The notes under the pieces were generated by a model, which saw only the letters and a program-made list of their open reading frames with translations, made no database searches and was not told the origin of the DNA. Positions 41,900 to 51,264 of a stretch of 54,178 nt of DNA are shown one piece after another; the stretch's first letter is position 1, and each line of letters begins with the position of its first letter. The stretch covers positions 1-54,178 of the forward strand of contig JAJTGU010000146.1 of assembly GCA_021297985.1 (NCBI GenBank), written 5' to 3'. A program made the translations under genes and the position numbers. Source of the stretch: Rubrivivax sp. (GTDB lineage Bacteria > Pseudomonadota > Gammaproteobacteria > Burkholderiales > Burkholderiaceae_C).

Positions 41900-43324
41900 T
41901 CAGCGCGGCATTCCCGGGAAGCCGCCGCCGCCCATGCCCGGCAGCCCGCCGCCGCCCATGCGCTTCATCATCTTCATCAGGCCGCCGCCCTTCATCTTCT
42001 TCATCATTCCCTGCATCTGGTCGAACTGGTTGAGCAGGCGGTTGACGTCCTGGATCTGAACCCCGGCGCCGGCGGCGATTCGTCGCTTGCGGCTGGCCTT
42101 GGTCTTGCCGTCCATCAGCAGCGCCGGGTGGGAACGTTCCCTGGCCGTCATGGCGTTGAGGATCCCCTCCATGCGGCGCACGTCGCGCTCGGCACGGCCC
42201 ATGTCGGCGCCTTGCGCCTTGGCGGTGAGCTGGCTCGGCAGCTTGTCCATCAGGCTCGAAAGGCCGCCCATCTTCTTCATCTGCCCGATCTGGGACAGGA
42301 AGTCGTTGAGGTCGAAGCCGCCGCCGGACTTGACCTTGTCGGCCAGCTTCTGCGCCTGCTCGACATCGACACCCCGCTGCACCTCCTCAACCAGGGCGAC
42401 GATGTCGCCCATGCCGAGCACGCGCCCGGCGTGTCGCTCGGCGTCGAAGACCTCCAGGCCGTCGAGCTTCTCGGAAACGCCAGCGAACTTGATCGGCGCC
42501 CCGGTGACCGCGCGAACCGAGAGCGCTGCGCCACCACGCGAATCGCCGTCGAGCTTGGTCAGCACGATGCCCGTCAGGGGCAGCGCGTCCTTGAAAGCCC
42601 GGGCCGTGTTGACCGCGTCCTGACCCTGCATGGCATCGACGACGAACAGTGTCTCCACCGGCTTCAGCACGGCATGGAGGTCACGGATCTCGGCCATCAG
42701 GGCCTCGTCGATGGCCAGGCGTCCGGCCGTGTCGACGATCAGCACATCGAAGTAGTGGCGCTTCGCGTGGTCCAGCGCCGCCAGTGCGATGTCACGCGGC
42801 TTCTGCTCGGGCGACGAAGGAAACCACTCGGCGCCGGCTTGTGCCGTGACGGTCTTCAGTTGCTCGATCGCCGCGGGCCGGTAGACGTCGCCGGATACCG
42901 TCAGCACCTTCTTCTTGCGCCGCTCGATCAGGTGGCGGGCGAGCTTGGCGACCGTGGTGGTCTTGCCCGCGCCTTGCAGGCCTGCCATCAGGAGCACGGC
43001 GGGCGGCTGCGTCGCGAGGTCGATGTCGGCCGGTGGACGCAGGTTTCCCTTGTCGTCCACCTCGCCCATCGTCGCGGCGAGTTCCTTGTGAACCACGCCC
43101 ACCAGTGCCTGGCCCGGGTTCAGCGATCCGACGACCTCCTGTCCGAGCGCCTTGGCCTTGACCCGGGCGATGAAGTCGCGGACCACAGGCAACGCCACAT
43201 CGGCCTCGAGCAAGGCCATGCGCACTTCGCGCAGCATGTCCTGGACGTTGCTTTCGGTGATGCGGGCCTGGCCCCGCATCGTCTTGACAAGGCGCGACAG
43301 GCGGTCGGTGAGGGAACTGGCCAT
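41900..43324 (-). CDS. ffh: Signal recognition particle protein Ffh
   Basis: MASSLTDRLSRLVKTMRGQARITESNVQDMLREVRMALLEADVALPVV...MAGLQGAGKTTTVAKLARHL...VDTAGRLAIDEALM; Met/Gly-rich M domain. Confidence 0.97.
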   Translation of the reverse strand: MASSLTDRLSRLVKTMRGQARITESNVQDMLREVRMALLEADVALPVVRDFIARVKAKALGQEVVGSLNPGQALVGVVHKELAATMGEVDDKGNLRPPADIDLATQPPAVLLMAGLQGAGKTTTVAKLARHLIERRKKKVLTVSGDVYRPAAIEQLKTVTAQAGAEWFPSSPEQKPRDIALAALDHAKRHYFDVLIVDTAGRLAIDEALMAEIRDLHAVLKPVETLFVVDAMQGQDAVNTARAFKDALPLTGIVLTKLDGDSRGGAALSVRAVTGAPIKFAGVSEKLDGLEVFDAERHAGRVLGMGDIVALVEEVQRGVDVEQAQKLADKVKSGGGFDLNDFLSQIGQMKKMGGLSSLMDKLPSQLTAKAQGADMGRAERDVRRMEGILNAMTARERSHPALLMDGKTKASRKRRIAAGAGVQIQDVNRLLNQFDQMQGMMKKMKGGGLMKMMKRMGGGGLPGMGGGGFPGMPR

Positions 43325-43391
43325 TTCGGATTGCGTTGGGCGCAGGTCGGCGAATGCAAATGACCGCCGGGCGCTGGGTAAACTCGTTCGC

Positions 43392-44228
43392 ATGAGTTTA
43401 GCCAGCGCCCTGCCCGTGCCCACCAGCGGCGGCCTGGCCGTTCTGGTGGCCGGTGCGGTGCTGCTTTACGTCGTTGCGGCGGTCCCGGTTGGACCGGTCA
43501 AGCGGATGTCGGCGGCCGCGCTGGTCGGCGGCTGGTCGCTCCACCTTCTGCTGGTGCTGGTGGCGATGGCGCATTTCGGACAGGCCGGCGGACGCTGGGG
43601 ATTCGGCCCGGTGCTGTCGATGACGGTCTGGCTGGTGATCGCGGTCCACACCATCGAGTCGCGTCTTTTTCCGCTTCCGCAAGTGCGGGTCTTCCTGGGA
43701 GGTGCGGGCGCACTGGCGGTGCTGCTGGCGGCCTGGTTCCCGGGAGAGGCGCGGCCGGCGCAGTCGGCCCTCGGACCGCTGCACTTCGCGCTCGGGGTCG
43801 GTTCCTACGGGCTCTTTGGCGCTGCCGTGCTGCACGCCGTGTTGCTGGATCGAGCGGAGCGACGCCTGCGCGGACCCCGCCGCCACGGCGCCGCAGTGAC
43901 GGCGCCCGGCGATGCACCGGCGATGCCGTTGCTGCAACTGGAGCGCTTGACCTTCCGTTTTGTCGAAGCAGGCTTCTTGGTGCTGACCGCCACCCTGGCG
44001 CTGGGGGTGATCAGCACCAGCGCAGGAGCCGCAGGTTGGCAATGGGACCACAAGACGGTCTTTTCCCTGCTTGCGTGGGCGGTCTTTGCGGCACTGCTGG
44101 TCGGCCGCCGAATGCGCGGTTGGCGGGGTCGACAGGCCACGCGCTGGCTCTACGCTGGGGCCCTGTTGCTGCTGTTCGCCTATGCCGGGTCGCGCTTCGT
44201 CTGGGAAGTCTTTCTCACGCGATCCTGA
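43392..44228 (+). CDS. ypjD: Inner membrane protein of CcsA/YpjD cytochrome c assembly family
   Basis: 8 or so TM segments; LHFALGVGSYGLFGAAVLHAVLLDRAERRL; WQWDHKTVFSLLAWAVFAALL; next to ffh. Confidence 0.88.
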   Translation: MSLASALPVPTSGGLAVLVAGAVLLYVVAAVPVGPVKRMSAAALVGGWSLHLLLVLVAMAHFGQAGGRWGFGPVLSMTVWLVIAVHTIESRLFPLPQVRVFLGGAGALAVLLAAWFPGEARPAQSALGPLHFALGVGSYGLFGAAVLHAVLLDRAERRLRGPRRHGAAVTAPGDAPAMPLLQLERLTFRFVEAGFLVLTATLALGVISTSAGAAGWQWDHKTVFSLLAWAVFAALLVGRRMRGWRGRQATRWLYAGALLLLFAYAGSRFVWEVFLTRS

Positions 44229-44230
44229 AC

Positions 44231-44488
44231 ATGAAGTACCTCGTCCTGCTGCTGGTGCTCGCCGTCGCGATCGGCGTGATGATGCTTGGGCGGCGTCGCG
44301 CCAAGCCGCCGTCCGCCCGGGTGCCTTCGCCCGCACCAACGCCCGCTGCCTCTTCACCGAAGGACGTGCAGTCCATGCTGGCCTGCGCGCATTGCGGCGT
44401 GAACCTGCCTCGTTCAGAGGTGGTGTTCGACGCCGGAGGTCGGCCCTATTGCGGCCACGAGCACCGACTGCTCGGGCCGGCGCGTTGA
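44231..44488 (+). CDS. PP0621-like small membrane-anchored CxxC protein
   Basis: MKYLVLLLVLAVAIGVMMLGRRR...MLACAHCGVNLPRSEVVFDAGGRPYCGHEHRLLGPAR. Confidence 0.8.
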   Translation: MKYLVLLLVLAVAIGVMMLGRRRAKPPSARVPSPAPTPAASSPKDVQSMLACAHCGVNLPRSEVVFDAGGRPYCGHEHRLLGPAR

Positions 44489-46353
44489 GCCACTCCGCCG
44501 CTGGCGACCCCGACGGGGCAGCGCCTGCGGACCGACGCCGAGGGGACCGCCGTCGTGGCGGGCGTCGCCAGGCCGATGCCTTCGACACACCGGTGTTCGA
44601 CGAAACCGGGTTCCCTGCGACGCGGCAAGAGGCCGAAGCACGCCCGGGTACGGCGCTGGGTCGTGTTCAACGCATCTATGTTGCGGCCCGGGCAGTGCTG
44701 GGGCTCGCGCTGGTCGCCGCCTTCGGCCTGAACAATGTCCTGGGCGGCCGTGCCTTGGTGTCGGGAGACCTGATCGCCTGGATCGGCGTCGCCTACGCCG
44801 TGCAGGCGGTGCTGCTTTGGCTGCTGCCGAGCTTCTCAGCCTGGCTGCTGGGAGGCGAAGGTCACGATGGCGGTGCGGGCGCCTCCATGCGCATGCGCTG
44901 GCTGGCGACCGTCGGGGTCGACTTGCTGGCTTTCGGTTCGATTCATGCGCTGGGCGGGGGCGGCGGAGTCAACTTCGCCGCGCTGCTGGTGTTGCCTGTG
45001 CTGATGTCCGGCGTGACCGGCAGCCGGCTGATCGCACTTGCCACCGCAGCCGCAGCGGCGCTGCTGTTGCTGGGGGTGGCCTGGCAAACAGGGACGGCGT
45101 CGGCCGACAGCGCCTCGGCGATGGTCCAGACGGGACTCGGCGGACTGGGGCTCTTTCTGATCGCGTTGCTGGCGGGTGAACTGGCGCAGCGTCTCGAGCG
45201 CGAAGAAGCCGCAGCACTGGGCAGCCGTGAACTGGCGCGCCAGCAGACGCGGCTGAACCGCCTCGTGATCGAGGAGATGGTCGATGGCGTTCTTGTCGTC
45301 GACGGCCGCTTGCGCGTGCGTGCGGCCAACCCTGCCGCGCGCGCCCTGCTCGTCGACCAAGGGTTGGGCCCGGTGGCGCCGTTCCTGCTCGACCAGCGCC
45401 CGGACTGGACGGCGTTGGCACAGGCCGTCGAGCGTGCCCACGCCGAGCGCAGTTGGCCGGTTGCAGGCGAGGACTTGCGCCTGCGCTTCGCCGAGGGCCA
45501 CACCCGCACATTGCGGGTTCGGGTGCGCTTTCTGCGCCGACAGGTTTCGGCCGCGGCCGGTGCGCCGACCGAAGAGGAGTTGCCTTCCATGGTGCTGTTG
45601 CTCGAGGATCTGCGCACGGCGCAGGAGCGGCTACGGCAGGAGAAGCTTGCCGCGATGGGCCGGGTGTCGGCGGGCATCGCGCATGAGATCCGCAACCCGC
45701 TGGCTGCGATCGCTCAGGCCAACGCCTTGCTGCTTGAGGACACCGAAGACCCGGCCCAGCGTCGGCTGGCCGGCATCGTCGCGGCCAATGTTGATCGACT
45801 CAAGCGCCTGGTCGACGACGTGATGGAGGTGGCGCCTGGCGCACCACCGCTGCCGCAGGCGATCGATGCCTCGGCGGTGGTCGCCGCGAGCGCGGCCGAA
45901 TGGGCACAGGCCGCCGGCCTTGCGCTGGGTGCGGGCAGCCGCCTGCGCGTCGAACTCGTCGACGGCCTGGGTGCGTGGTTTGATCCCGAGCACCTTCGCC
46001 GAGTGCTGGTGAACCTGCTCGACAACGCGGCTCGGCACGCCGGCCCCGAGCCGGGGTCCATCCTGCTGCGCCTGCTCTCCCGCGACGATGGCAGCGTGGT
46101 CATGGGCGTGCTGTCCGATGGCTCCCCCATAGCCCCCGACATCGAGCGCCACCTGTTCGAGCCCTTTTTCAGCACGCGCAGCCGCGGGACCGGCCTGGGC
46201 TTGTACATTTGTCGCGAGCTGTGCGAGCGCTACGGAGCCGGCATCGACTACCGGCCCCGACCGTCTGCCGAAAGGCTGCGCAATGAGTTCGTGGTGACGA
46301 TGCGGCGTGCTCCCCTCGGTGGCAACGCGCCACTGTTTCCGTCGGAGTCCTGA
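44485..46353 (+). CDS. pilS: Two-component sensor histidine kinase PilS (start uncertain, TTG proposed)
   Basis: TM-rich N-terminus, PAS-like region, KLAAMGRVSAGIAHEIRNPLAAIAQANALLLED (H box), VLVNLLDNAARHA (N box), directly upstream of pilR. Confidence 0.9.
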   Translation: MSHSAAGDPDGAAPADRRRGDRRRGGRRQADAFDTPVFDETGFPATRQEAEARPGTALGRVQRIYVAARAVLGLALVAAFGLNNVLGGRALVSGDLIAWIGVAYAVQAVLLWLLPSFSAWLLGGEGHDGGAGASMRMRWLATVGVDLLAFGSIHALGGGGGVNFAALLVLPVLMSGVTGSRLIALATAAAAALLLLGVAWQTGTASADSASAMVQTGLGGLGLFLIALLAGELAQRLEREEAAALGSRELARQQTRLNRLVIEEMVDGVLVVDGRLRVRAANPAARALLVDQGLGPVAPFLLDQRPDWTALAQAVERAHAERSWPVAGEDLRLRFAEGHTRTLRVRVRFLRRQVSAAAGAPTEEELPSMVLLLEDLRTAQERLRQEKLAAMGRVSAGIAHEIRNPLAAIAQANALLLEDTEDPAQRRLAGIVAANVDRLKRLVDDVMEVAPGAPPLPQAIDASAVVAASAAEWAQAAGLALGAGSRLRVELVDGLGAWFDPEHLRRVLVNLLDNAARHAGPEPGSILLRLLSRDDGSVVMGVLSDGSPIAPDIERHLFEPFFSTRSRGTGLGLYICRELCERYGAGIDYRPRPSAERLRNEFVVTMRRAPLGGNAPLFPSES

Positions 46354-47867
46354 TGAGCCTAGAGCCGCGCCTGCTGGTCGTCGACGACGAGCCCGATCTG
46401 CGCACGCTGTACGAATTGACGCTGCTGCGCGAGGGCTATGCCGTCGACAGCGCTGGCGATGTCGCACAGGCCTGGGCCTTGCTGGAGGCAGGTGCATACC
46501 AGGCCGTGATCACCGACATGCGCCTGCCCGACGGCACCGGCCTGGACCTGCTGCGTCGGATGGACCTTGCTGGACGCAACGAAAAGGGCATCGTCATCAC
46601 CGCCTATGGATCGGCCGAGAACGCGGTCGAGGCGCTCAAGGCAGGCGCATACGACTACCTCACAAAGCCGGTCGATCTGCGCCAGTTCAGGGCCGTCGTG
46701 GCTGCTGCGGTCGGCCGCATGTCGCGCCTGCAGCCGGCCGAGCATCCGGCGGCCGACACGCGAACGGCCGCACGGACACAGCGCGGAGTCGTTGACCTGG
46801 AGCCGGCAGCGCTGGATCGCCTGATCGGCGACTCGCGGGCGATGCAACAGGTTCGCTCGCTGGTGACCAAGGTTGCGCGCAGCATGGCGCCGGTGCTGGT
46901 GCGCGGCGAATCCGGAACCGGCAAGGAACTCGTTGCCCGTGCCATCCACGGCGTGTCACCGCGGTCGGCGATGCCGTTTGTCGCGGTCAACTGCGGGGCG
47001 ATCCCCGAATCGCTGCTTGAAGCGGAGTTCTTCGGCTACCGCAAGGGCGCGTTCACGGGCGCCCACGAAGACCGCGCCGGCTTCTTTCAGGCCGCGCAGG
47101 GCGGAACGCTCTTTCTCGACGAGATCGGCGATCTTCCGCTCGCGATGCAGAGCAAGCTGCTGCGTGCGATCCAGGAGCGAGCCGTTCGGCCGCTGGGCAC
47201 CACGGCCGAACTGACGGTCGATGTGCGCATCGTCAGCGCGACACACAAGGACCTTGCCGCCGCGGTGCTGGCGCAGACCTTTCGCCAGGACTTGTACTAC
47301 CGGCTCAACGTGATCCAGATCGAAGTGCCGCCGCTGCGCGACAGACTCTCGGATCTGGGGGCCATCTGCTCGGCGGTACTCGCCCGCATAGCCCGCGACG
47401 CGGGCGTGCAGCCGACGCCGCGGCTCGGGGCATCGGCTGCGCAGCACTTGATGCGCTACAGCTTTCCGGGCAATGTCCGCGAACTGGAGAACCTGTTGCA
47501 TCGTGCCCTGGCGCTGGCCGGCGGCAGCACCATCGAGGCCGACGACCTGGGTCTGCCCGCCTCCATGATCGAGGACCCGGGGAGTTCCGCTTCGATGCCC
47601 CTGGTCGGTGTCGACGAGGGCCCGCGTGGCCTGGCACCCGAGCTCGGGGACGCCGTCAGCGCTGGCGCAACTGTCTTGCCGAAGAACCTGGCCGAACACC
47701 TGGATCGTGTCGAGCGCGAGATCCTCGAGGCGGCACTGGAACGACATCGCTACAACCGGACGGCCGCAGGGGCCAGCCTGGGACTGTCCCTGCGGCAGAT
47801 GCGCTATCGCATGGCCAGGCTGGGCATTCTGGTCGACGCACCCGGCGAGTCTGACGCTGGCGACTGA
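46353..47867 (+). CDS. pilR: Sigma-54-dependent response regulator PilR
   Basis: LLVVDDEPDLRTLYELTLLREGYAV receiver; VRGESGTGKELVARAIH; GAFTGAHEDRAGFF; FIS-type HTH NRTAAGASLGLSLRQMRYRMARLGI. Confidence 0.95.
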   Translation: MSLEPRLLVVDDEPDLRTLYELTLLREGYAVDSAGDVAQAWALLEAGAYQAVITDMRLPDGTGLDLLRRMDLAGRNEKGIVITAYGSAENAVEALKAGAYDYLTKPVDLRQFRAVVAAAVGRMSRLQPAEHPAADTRTAARTQRGVVDLEPAALDRLIGDSRAMQQVRSLVTKVARSMAPVLVRGESGTGKELVARAIHGVSPRSAMPFVAVNCGAIPESLLEAEFFGYRKGAFTGAHEDRAGFFQAAQGGTLFLDEIGDLPLAMQSKLLRAIQERAVRPLGTTAELTVDVRIVSATHKDLAAAVLAQTFRQDLYYRLNVIQIEVPPLRDRLSDLGAICSAVLARIARDAGVQPTPRLGASAAQHLMRYSFPGNVRELENLLHRALALAGGSTIEADDLGLPASMIEDPGSSASMPLVGVDEGPRGLAPELGDAVSAGATVLPKNLAEHLDRVEREILEAALERHRYNRTAAGASLGLSLRQMRYRMARLGILVDAPGESDAGD

Positions 47868-47916
47868 ATGAAGGTGCTTCGCGCGCTTTCCGGTGCGATC
47901 CCGCAACTGCGTGAAA

Positions 47917-47932
47917 ACGCTAGCCCTAGTGC
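47917..47932 (+). promoter_or_regulatory. Candidate NrdR box 1 (ACGCTAGCCCTAGTGC)
   Basis: Palindromic match to the NrdR consensus ACACTATATATAGTGT-like; paired with box 2 at exactly 32 bp. Confidence 0.7.
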
Positions 47933-47948
47933 CTTGATGGGCCGTAGC

Positions 47949-47964
47949 ACCCCAGATATAGTGC
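47949..47964 (+). promoter_or_regulatory. Candidate NrdR box 2 (ACCCCAGATATAGTGC)
   Basis: 12 of 16 positions agree with ACACTATATATAGTGT; 32 bp from box 1. Confidence 0.75.
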
Positions 47965-48186
47965 CCGTGTGACAATCGCTGCCTTGCCCCGGGAGTCCTC
48001 CTCGCACCGTGCTTCGGTGCCTCCGCGGGCGGTGCGGTCGTCCTCGCGAACCTCAAGCACGACCGCTTTCCTCCGGACCGCCTGAGCGCCGCTCGCGCGC
48101 CGCGTCCGACCCTTTCACGACAACCGATCGCCGTTCTCGCCCAGGCAACCCGCTCTCTTGGCGGGTGCTCGGCAGCAACAGCCCCC

Positions 48187-51099
48187 ATGGGAGACCCTTC
48201 GATGCTGACCACCATGCCTTCCGCAGCCCAGAACACCGGGGCTTCCACGCTTGCTCCGACCGGCTCGCCGGTGTCGGCAGGCCGCGGCGTTCCACGCGCG
48301 GCGGCTGGCGCGGCCAACGCCTACGCCTCGTACCAGATCATCCGCCGCAACGGGGCCGTTGTCGGCTTCGAGCCGGACAAGATCGCGATCGCGCTGATGA
48401 AGGCGTTTCTTGCCGTCCACGGCACCCAGGGTGCGGCATCGGCCAGCGTTCGCGAGACGGTCGAGCAGCTCACCGAGTCGTGTGTACGCGCCTTGTTGCG
48501 GTCGCGTCCGGGTGGCGGCACCTTCCACATCGAAGACATCCAGGACAACGTCGAGTTGGCGCTGATGCGTGGCAGCCACCACGAGGTGGCCAGGGCCTAC
48601 GTGCTGTATCGCGAGCGCCGCGCGCAGGAGCGGGCCCGCAGTGCCGCCGAACAGGCCCCGAAGGCGCCGGAGTTGCACGTCATGGATCGTGGCCAGCGCG
48701 TGCCGCTGGACATGGCGGCGTTGGCGTCGCTGGTGGAGTCGGCCTGCGCGGGCCTGGGCGCCGATGTCGCGGCCGAGCCCATCCTGGCCGAAACCCGCCG
48801 CAACCTCTACGACGGCGTTCCGATCGACGAGGTCTTCAAGGCTGCGATCCTTTCGGCCCGTACGCTGATCGAGAAGGACCCGGACTACACCCGTGCCACC
48901 GCGCGCCTGCTGCTGCACACGATCCGGCGCGAGATCCTGGGCGAGGACGTGACCCAGGAGGCGATGACGCAGCGCTACGGCGAGTACTTCCCGCAGTTCA
49001 TCAAGCGGGGTGTCGAGGCCGAGTTGCTCGATGCCCGGATGCTGCAGTACGACCTCGTCCGCCTGGGTGCGGCGCTGAAGGCCGAGCGCGATCTGCAGTT
49101 CGACTACCTCGGCCTCCAGACCTTGTACGACCGCTACTTCCTGCACATCGACGAAACCCGCATCGAGCTGCCGCAGGCGTTCTTCATGCGTGTCGCGATG
49201 GGCCTGGCGTTGAACGAGATCGACCGCGAGGCCCGCGCCATCGAGTTCTACGGCGTGTTGTCGAGCTTCGACTTCATGAGCTCGACGCCGACGCTGTTCA
49301 ACAGCGGGACACAGCGCAGCCAGCTGTCGAGCTGCTACCTCACGACGGTGGCCGACGACCTCGACGGCATCTATGAAGCGCTGAAGGAGAACGCGTTGCT
49401 GTCCAAGTTCGCCGGCGGCCTGGGCAACGACTGGACCCGGGTACGCGCCCTTGGCAGCTATATCAAGGGCACCAACGGCAAGAGCCAGGGTGTGGTGCCC
49501 TTCCTGAAGGTCGTCAACGACACTGCGGTGGCGGTCAATCAGGGCGGCAAGCGCAAGGGTGCTGTCTGCTCCTACCTCGAGACCTGGCATCTCGACATCG
49601 AGGAGTTCCTCGAGCTGCGCAAGAACACCGGCGACGACCGTCGACGCACCCACGACATGAACACCGCGAACTGGATCCCCGATCTGTTCATGAGGCGTGT
49701 CATCGAAGGCGGCGACTGGACCTTGTTCTCGCCCTCGACCTGCCCGGACCTGCACGACAAGTTCGGAGCCGCCTTCGAGCAGGCCTACGTGGCCTACGAG
49801 GCCAAGGCCGACCGTGGCGAGCTGAAGCTGCACAAGCGACTGCCCGCCAAGGACCTGTGGCGCAAGATGCTCTCGATGCTGTTCGAGACCGGCCATCCCT
49901 GGATCACGTTCAAGGACGCCTGCAATGTCCGCAGTCCGCAGCAGCACGTGGGGGTGGTGCACTCGTCGAACCTGTGCACCGAGATCACGCTGAACACCAG
50001 CGACACCGAGATCGCGGTCTGCAACCTGGGCAGCGTCAATCTCGCCCAGCATCTGAAGGACGGCGCAGTCGATCACGACAAGCTCAAGCGCACGGTCGCC
50101 ACCGCGATGCGCATGCTCGACAACGTGATCGACATCAACTACTACGCCGTGAAGAAGGCGCGCGACAGCAACCTGCGTCACCGACCGGTGGGTCTGGGCA
50201 TCATGGGCTTCCAAGACTGCCTGTACCGGCTGCGGGTGCCTTATGCCAGCGAAGAGGCCGTGGCCTTTGCCGACCGCTCGATGGAGGCCGTGTGCTACCA
50301 CGCGTATTGGGCCAGCACCGAGTTGGCTGAAGAGCGTGGCCGCTACAGCAGCTACCGAGGCAGCCTCTGGGACCGCGGTGTCCTGCCGCTGGATACGCTG
50401 GACACGCTGGCCCGCGAGCGCGGCGGCTACGTCGAGGTGGACCGCAGCAGCACGTTGGACTGGAATGCACTGCGCGGGCGTATCGCCGAGCATGGCATGC
50501 GCAACAGCAACTGCGTCGCGATCGCGCCGACGGCCACGATCAGCAACATCATCGGCGTCGATGCCTCGATCGAGCCGAGCTTCGGCAACCTGTCCGTGAA
50601 GAGCAATCTCTCGGGTGAGTTCACCGTGATCAACGAGTACCTGGTTCGTGACCTGAAGAAGATCGGCCTCTGGGACGACGTCATGGTGATGGATCTCAAG
50701 CACTTCGAGGGTTCGTTGCTGCCGATCGACCGCGTGCCCGCCGAGCTCAAGAGGCTGTACGCCACCGCTTTCGAGATCGACCCGAGCTGGTTGGTCGAGG
50801 CCGGCGCGAGGCGCCAGAAGTGGATCGACCAGGCGCAGAGTCTGAACATCTACATGGCCGGCGCTTCGGGCAAGCGGCTTGACGAGACCTACAAGCTCGC
50901 CTGGCTGCGTGGACTGAAGACCACCTACTACCTGCGCACGACGAGCGCGACCTACGCCGAGAAGAGCACGGTCTCGTCGAGCACGCTGAACTCGGTGGCC
51001 AACGCGGGCTCGGGCCCGGCTGCACTTGCAGCAGCCGAGCCGGCGAGCGACATCAAGTTCTGCTCGATCGACAACCCGGACTGCGAAGCCTGTCAGTGA
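48187..51099 (+). CDS. nrdA: Ribonucleoside-diphosphate reductase alpha subunit, class I, with two N-terminal ATP-cone regions
   Basis: ATP-cone YQIIRRNGAVVGFEPDKIAIALMKAFL, second cone-like VPLDMAALASLVESACAGL...; SSCYLTTVADDLDGIYE; NLCTEITLNTSDTEIAVCNLGSVNL; C-terminal CEACQ. Confidence 0.97.
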   Translation: MGDPSMLTTMPSAAQNTGASTLAPTGSPVSAGRGVPRAAAGAANAYASYQIIRRNGAVVGFEPDKIAIALMKAFLAVHGTQGAASASVRETVEQLTESCVRALLRSRPGGGTFHIEDIQDNVELALMRGSHHEVARAYVLYRERRAQERARSAAEQAPKAPELHVMDRGQRVPLDMAALASLVESACAGLGADVAAEPILAETRRNLYDGVPIDEVFKAAILSARTLIEKDPDYTRATARLLLHTIRREILGEDVTQEAMTQRYGEYFPQFIKRGVEAELLDARMLQYDLVRLGAALKAERDLQFDYLGLQTLYDRYFLHIDETRIELPQAFFMRVAMGLALNEIDREARAIEFYGVLSSFDFMSSTPTLFNSGTQRSQLSSCYLTTVADDLDGIYEALKENALLSKFAGGLGNDWTRVRALGSYIKGTNGKSQGVVPFLKVVNDTAVAVNQGGKRKGAVCSYLETWHLDIEEFLELRKNTGDDRRRTHDMNTANWIPDLFMRRVIEGGDWTLFSPSTCPDLHDKFGAAFEQAYVAYEAKADRGELKLHKRLPAKDLWRKMLSMLFETGHPWITFKDACNVRSPQQHVGVVHSSNLCTEITLNTSDTEIAVCNLGSVNLAQHLKDGAVDHDKLKRTVATAMRMLDNVIDINYYAVKKARDSNLRHRPVGLGIMGFQDCLYRLRVPYASEEAVAFADRSMEAVCYHAYWASTELAEERGRYSSYRGSLWDRGVLPLDTLDTLARERGGYVEVDRSSTLDWNALRGRIAEHGMRNSNCVAIAPTATISNIIGVDASIEPSFGNLSVKSNLSGEFTVINEYLVRDLKKIGLWDDVMVMDLKHFEGSLLPIDRVPAELKRLYATAFEIDPSWLVEAGARRQKWIDQAQSLNIYMAGASGKRLDETYKLAWLRGLKTTYYLRTTSATYAEKSTVSSSTLNSVANAGSGPAALAAAEPASDIKFCSIDNPDCEACQ

Positions 51100-51264
51100 C
51101 CGATCGCAACCCATCGCGACCCGAATCGAGGATGCCTAACCTTCGAGTTAGTTCTACATCGATGCGCTTTCGATGCGGTACCGCAACACCATGTCGCGCA
51201 TTTCGCGCAACAAGGCTTGAGATTTCGATCGCAAGCCTCCGATAATTCGCCACCTCAGAAAGAG

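Noticed and set aside
41900-42060. Met/Gly-rich repeats as a separate feature
   Set aside because: Normal C-terminal M-domain tail of Ffh.
48115-51114. 999-aa minus-strand ORF antisense to nrdA
   Set aside because: Long shadow ORF typical of high-GC coding DNA; no recognisable domains, while nrdA on the plus strand is unambiguous.
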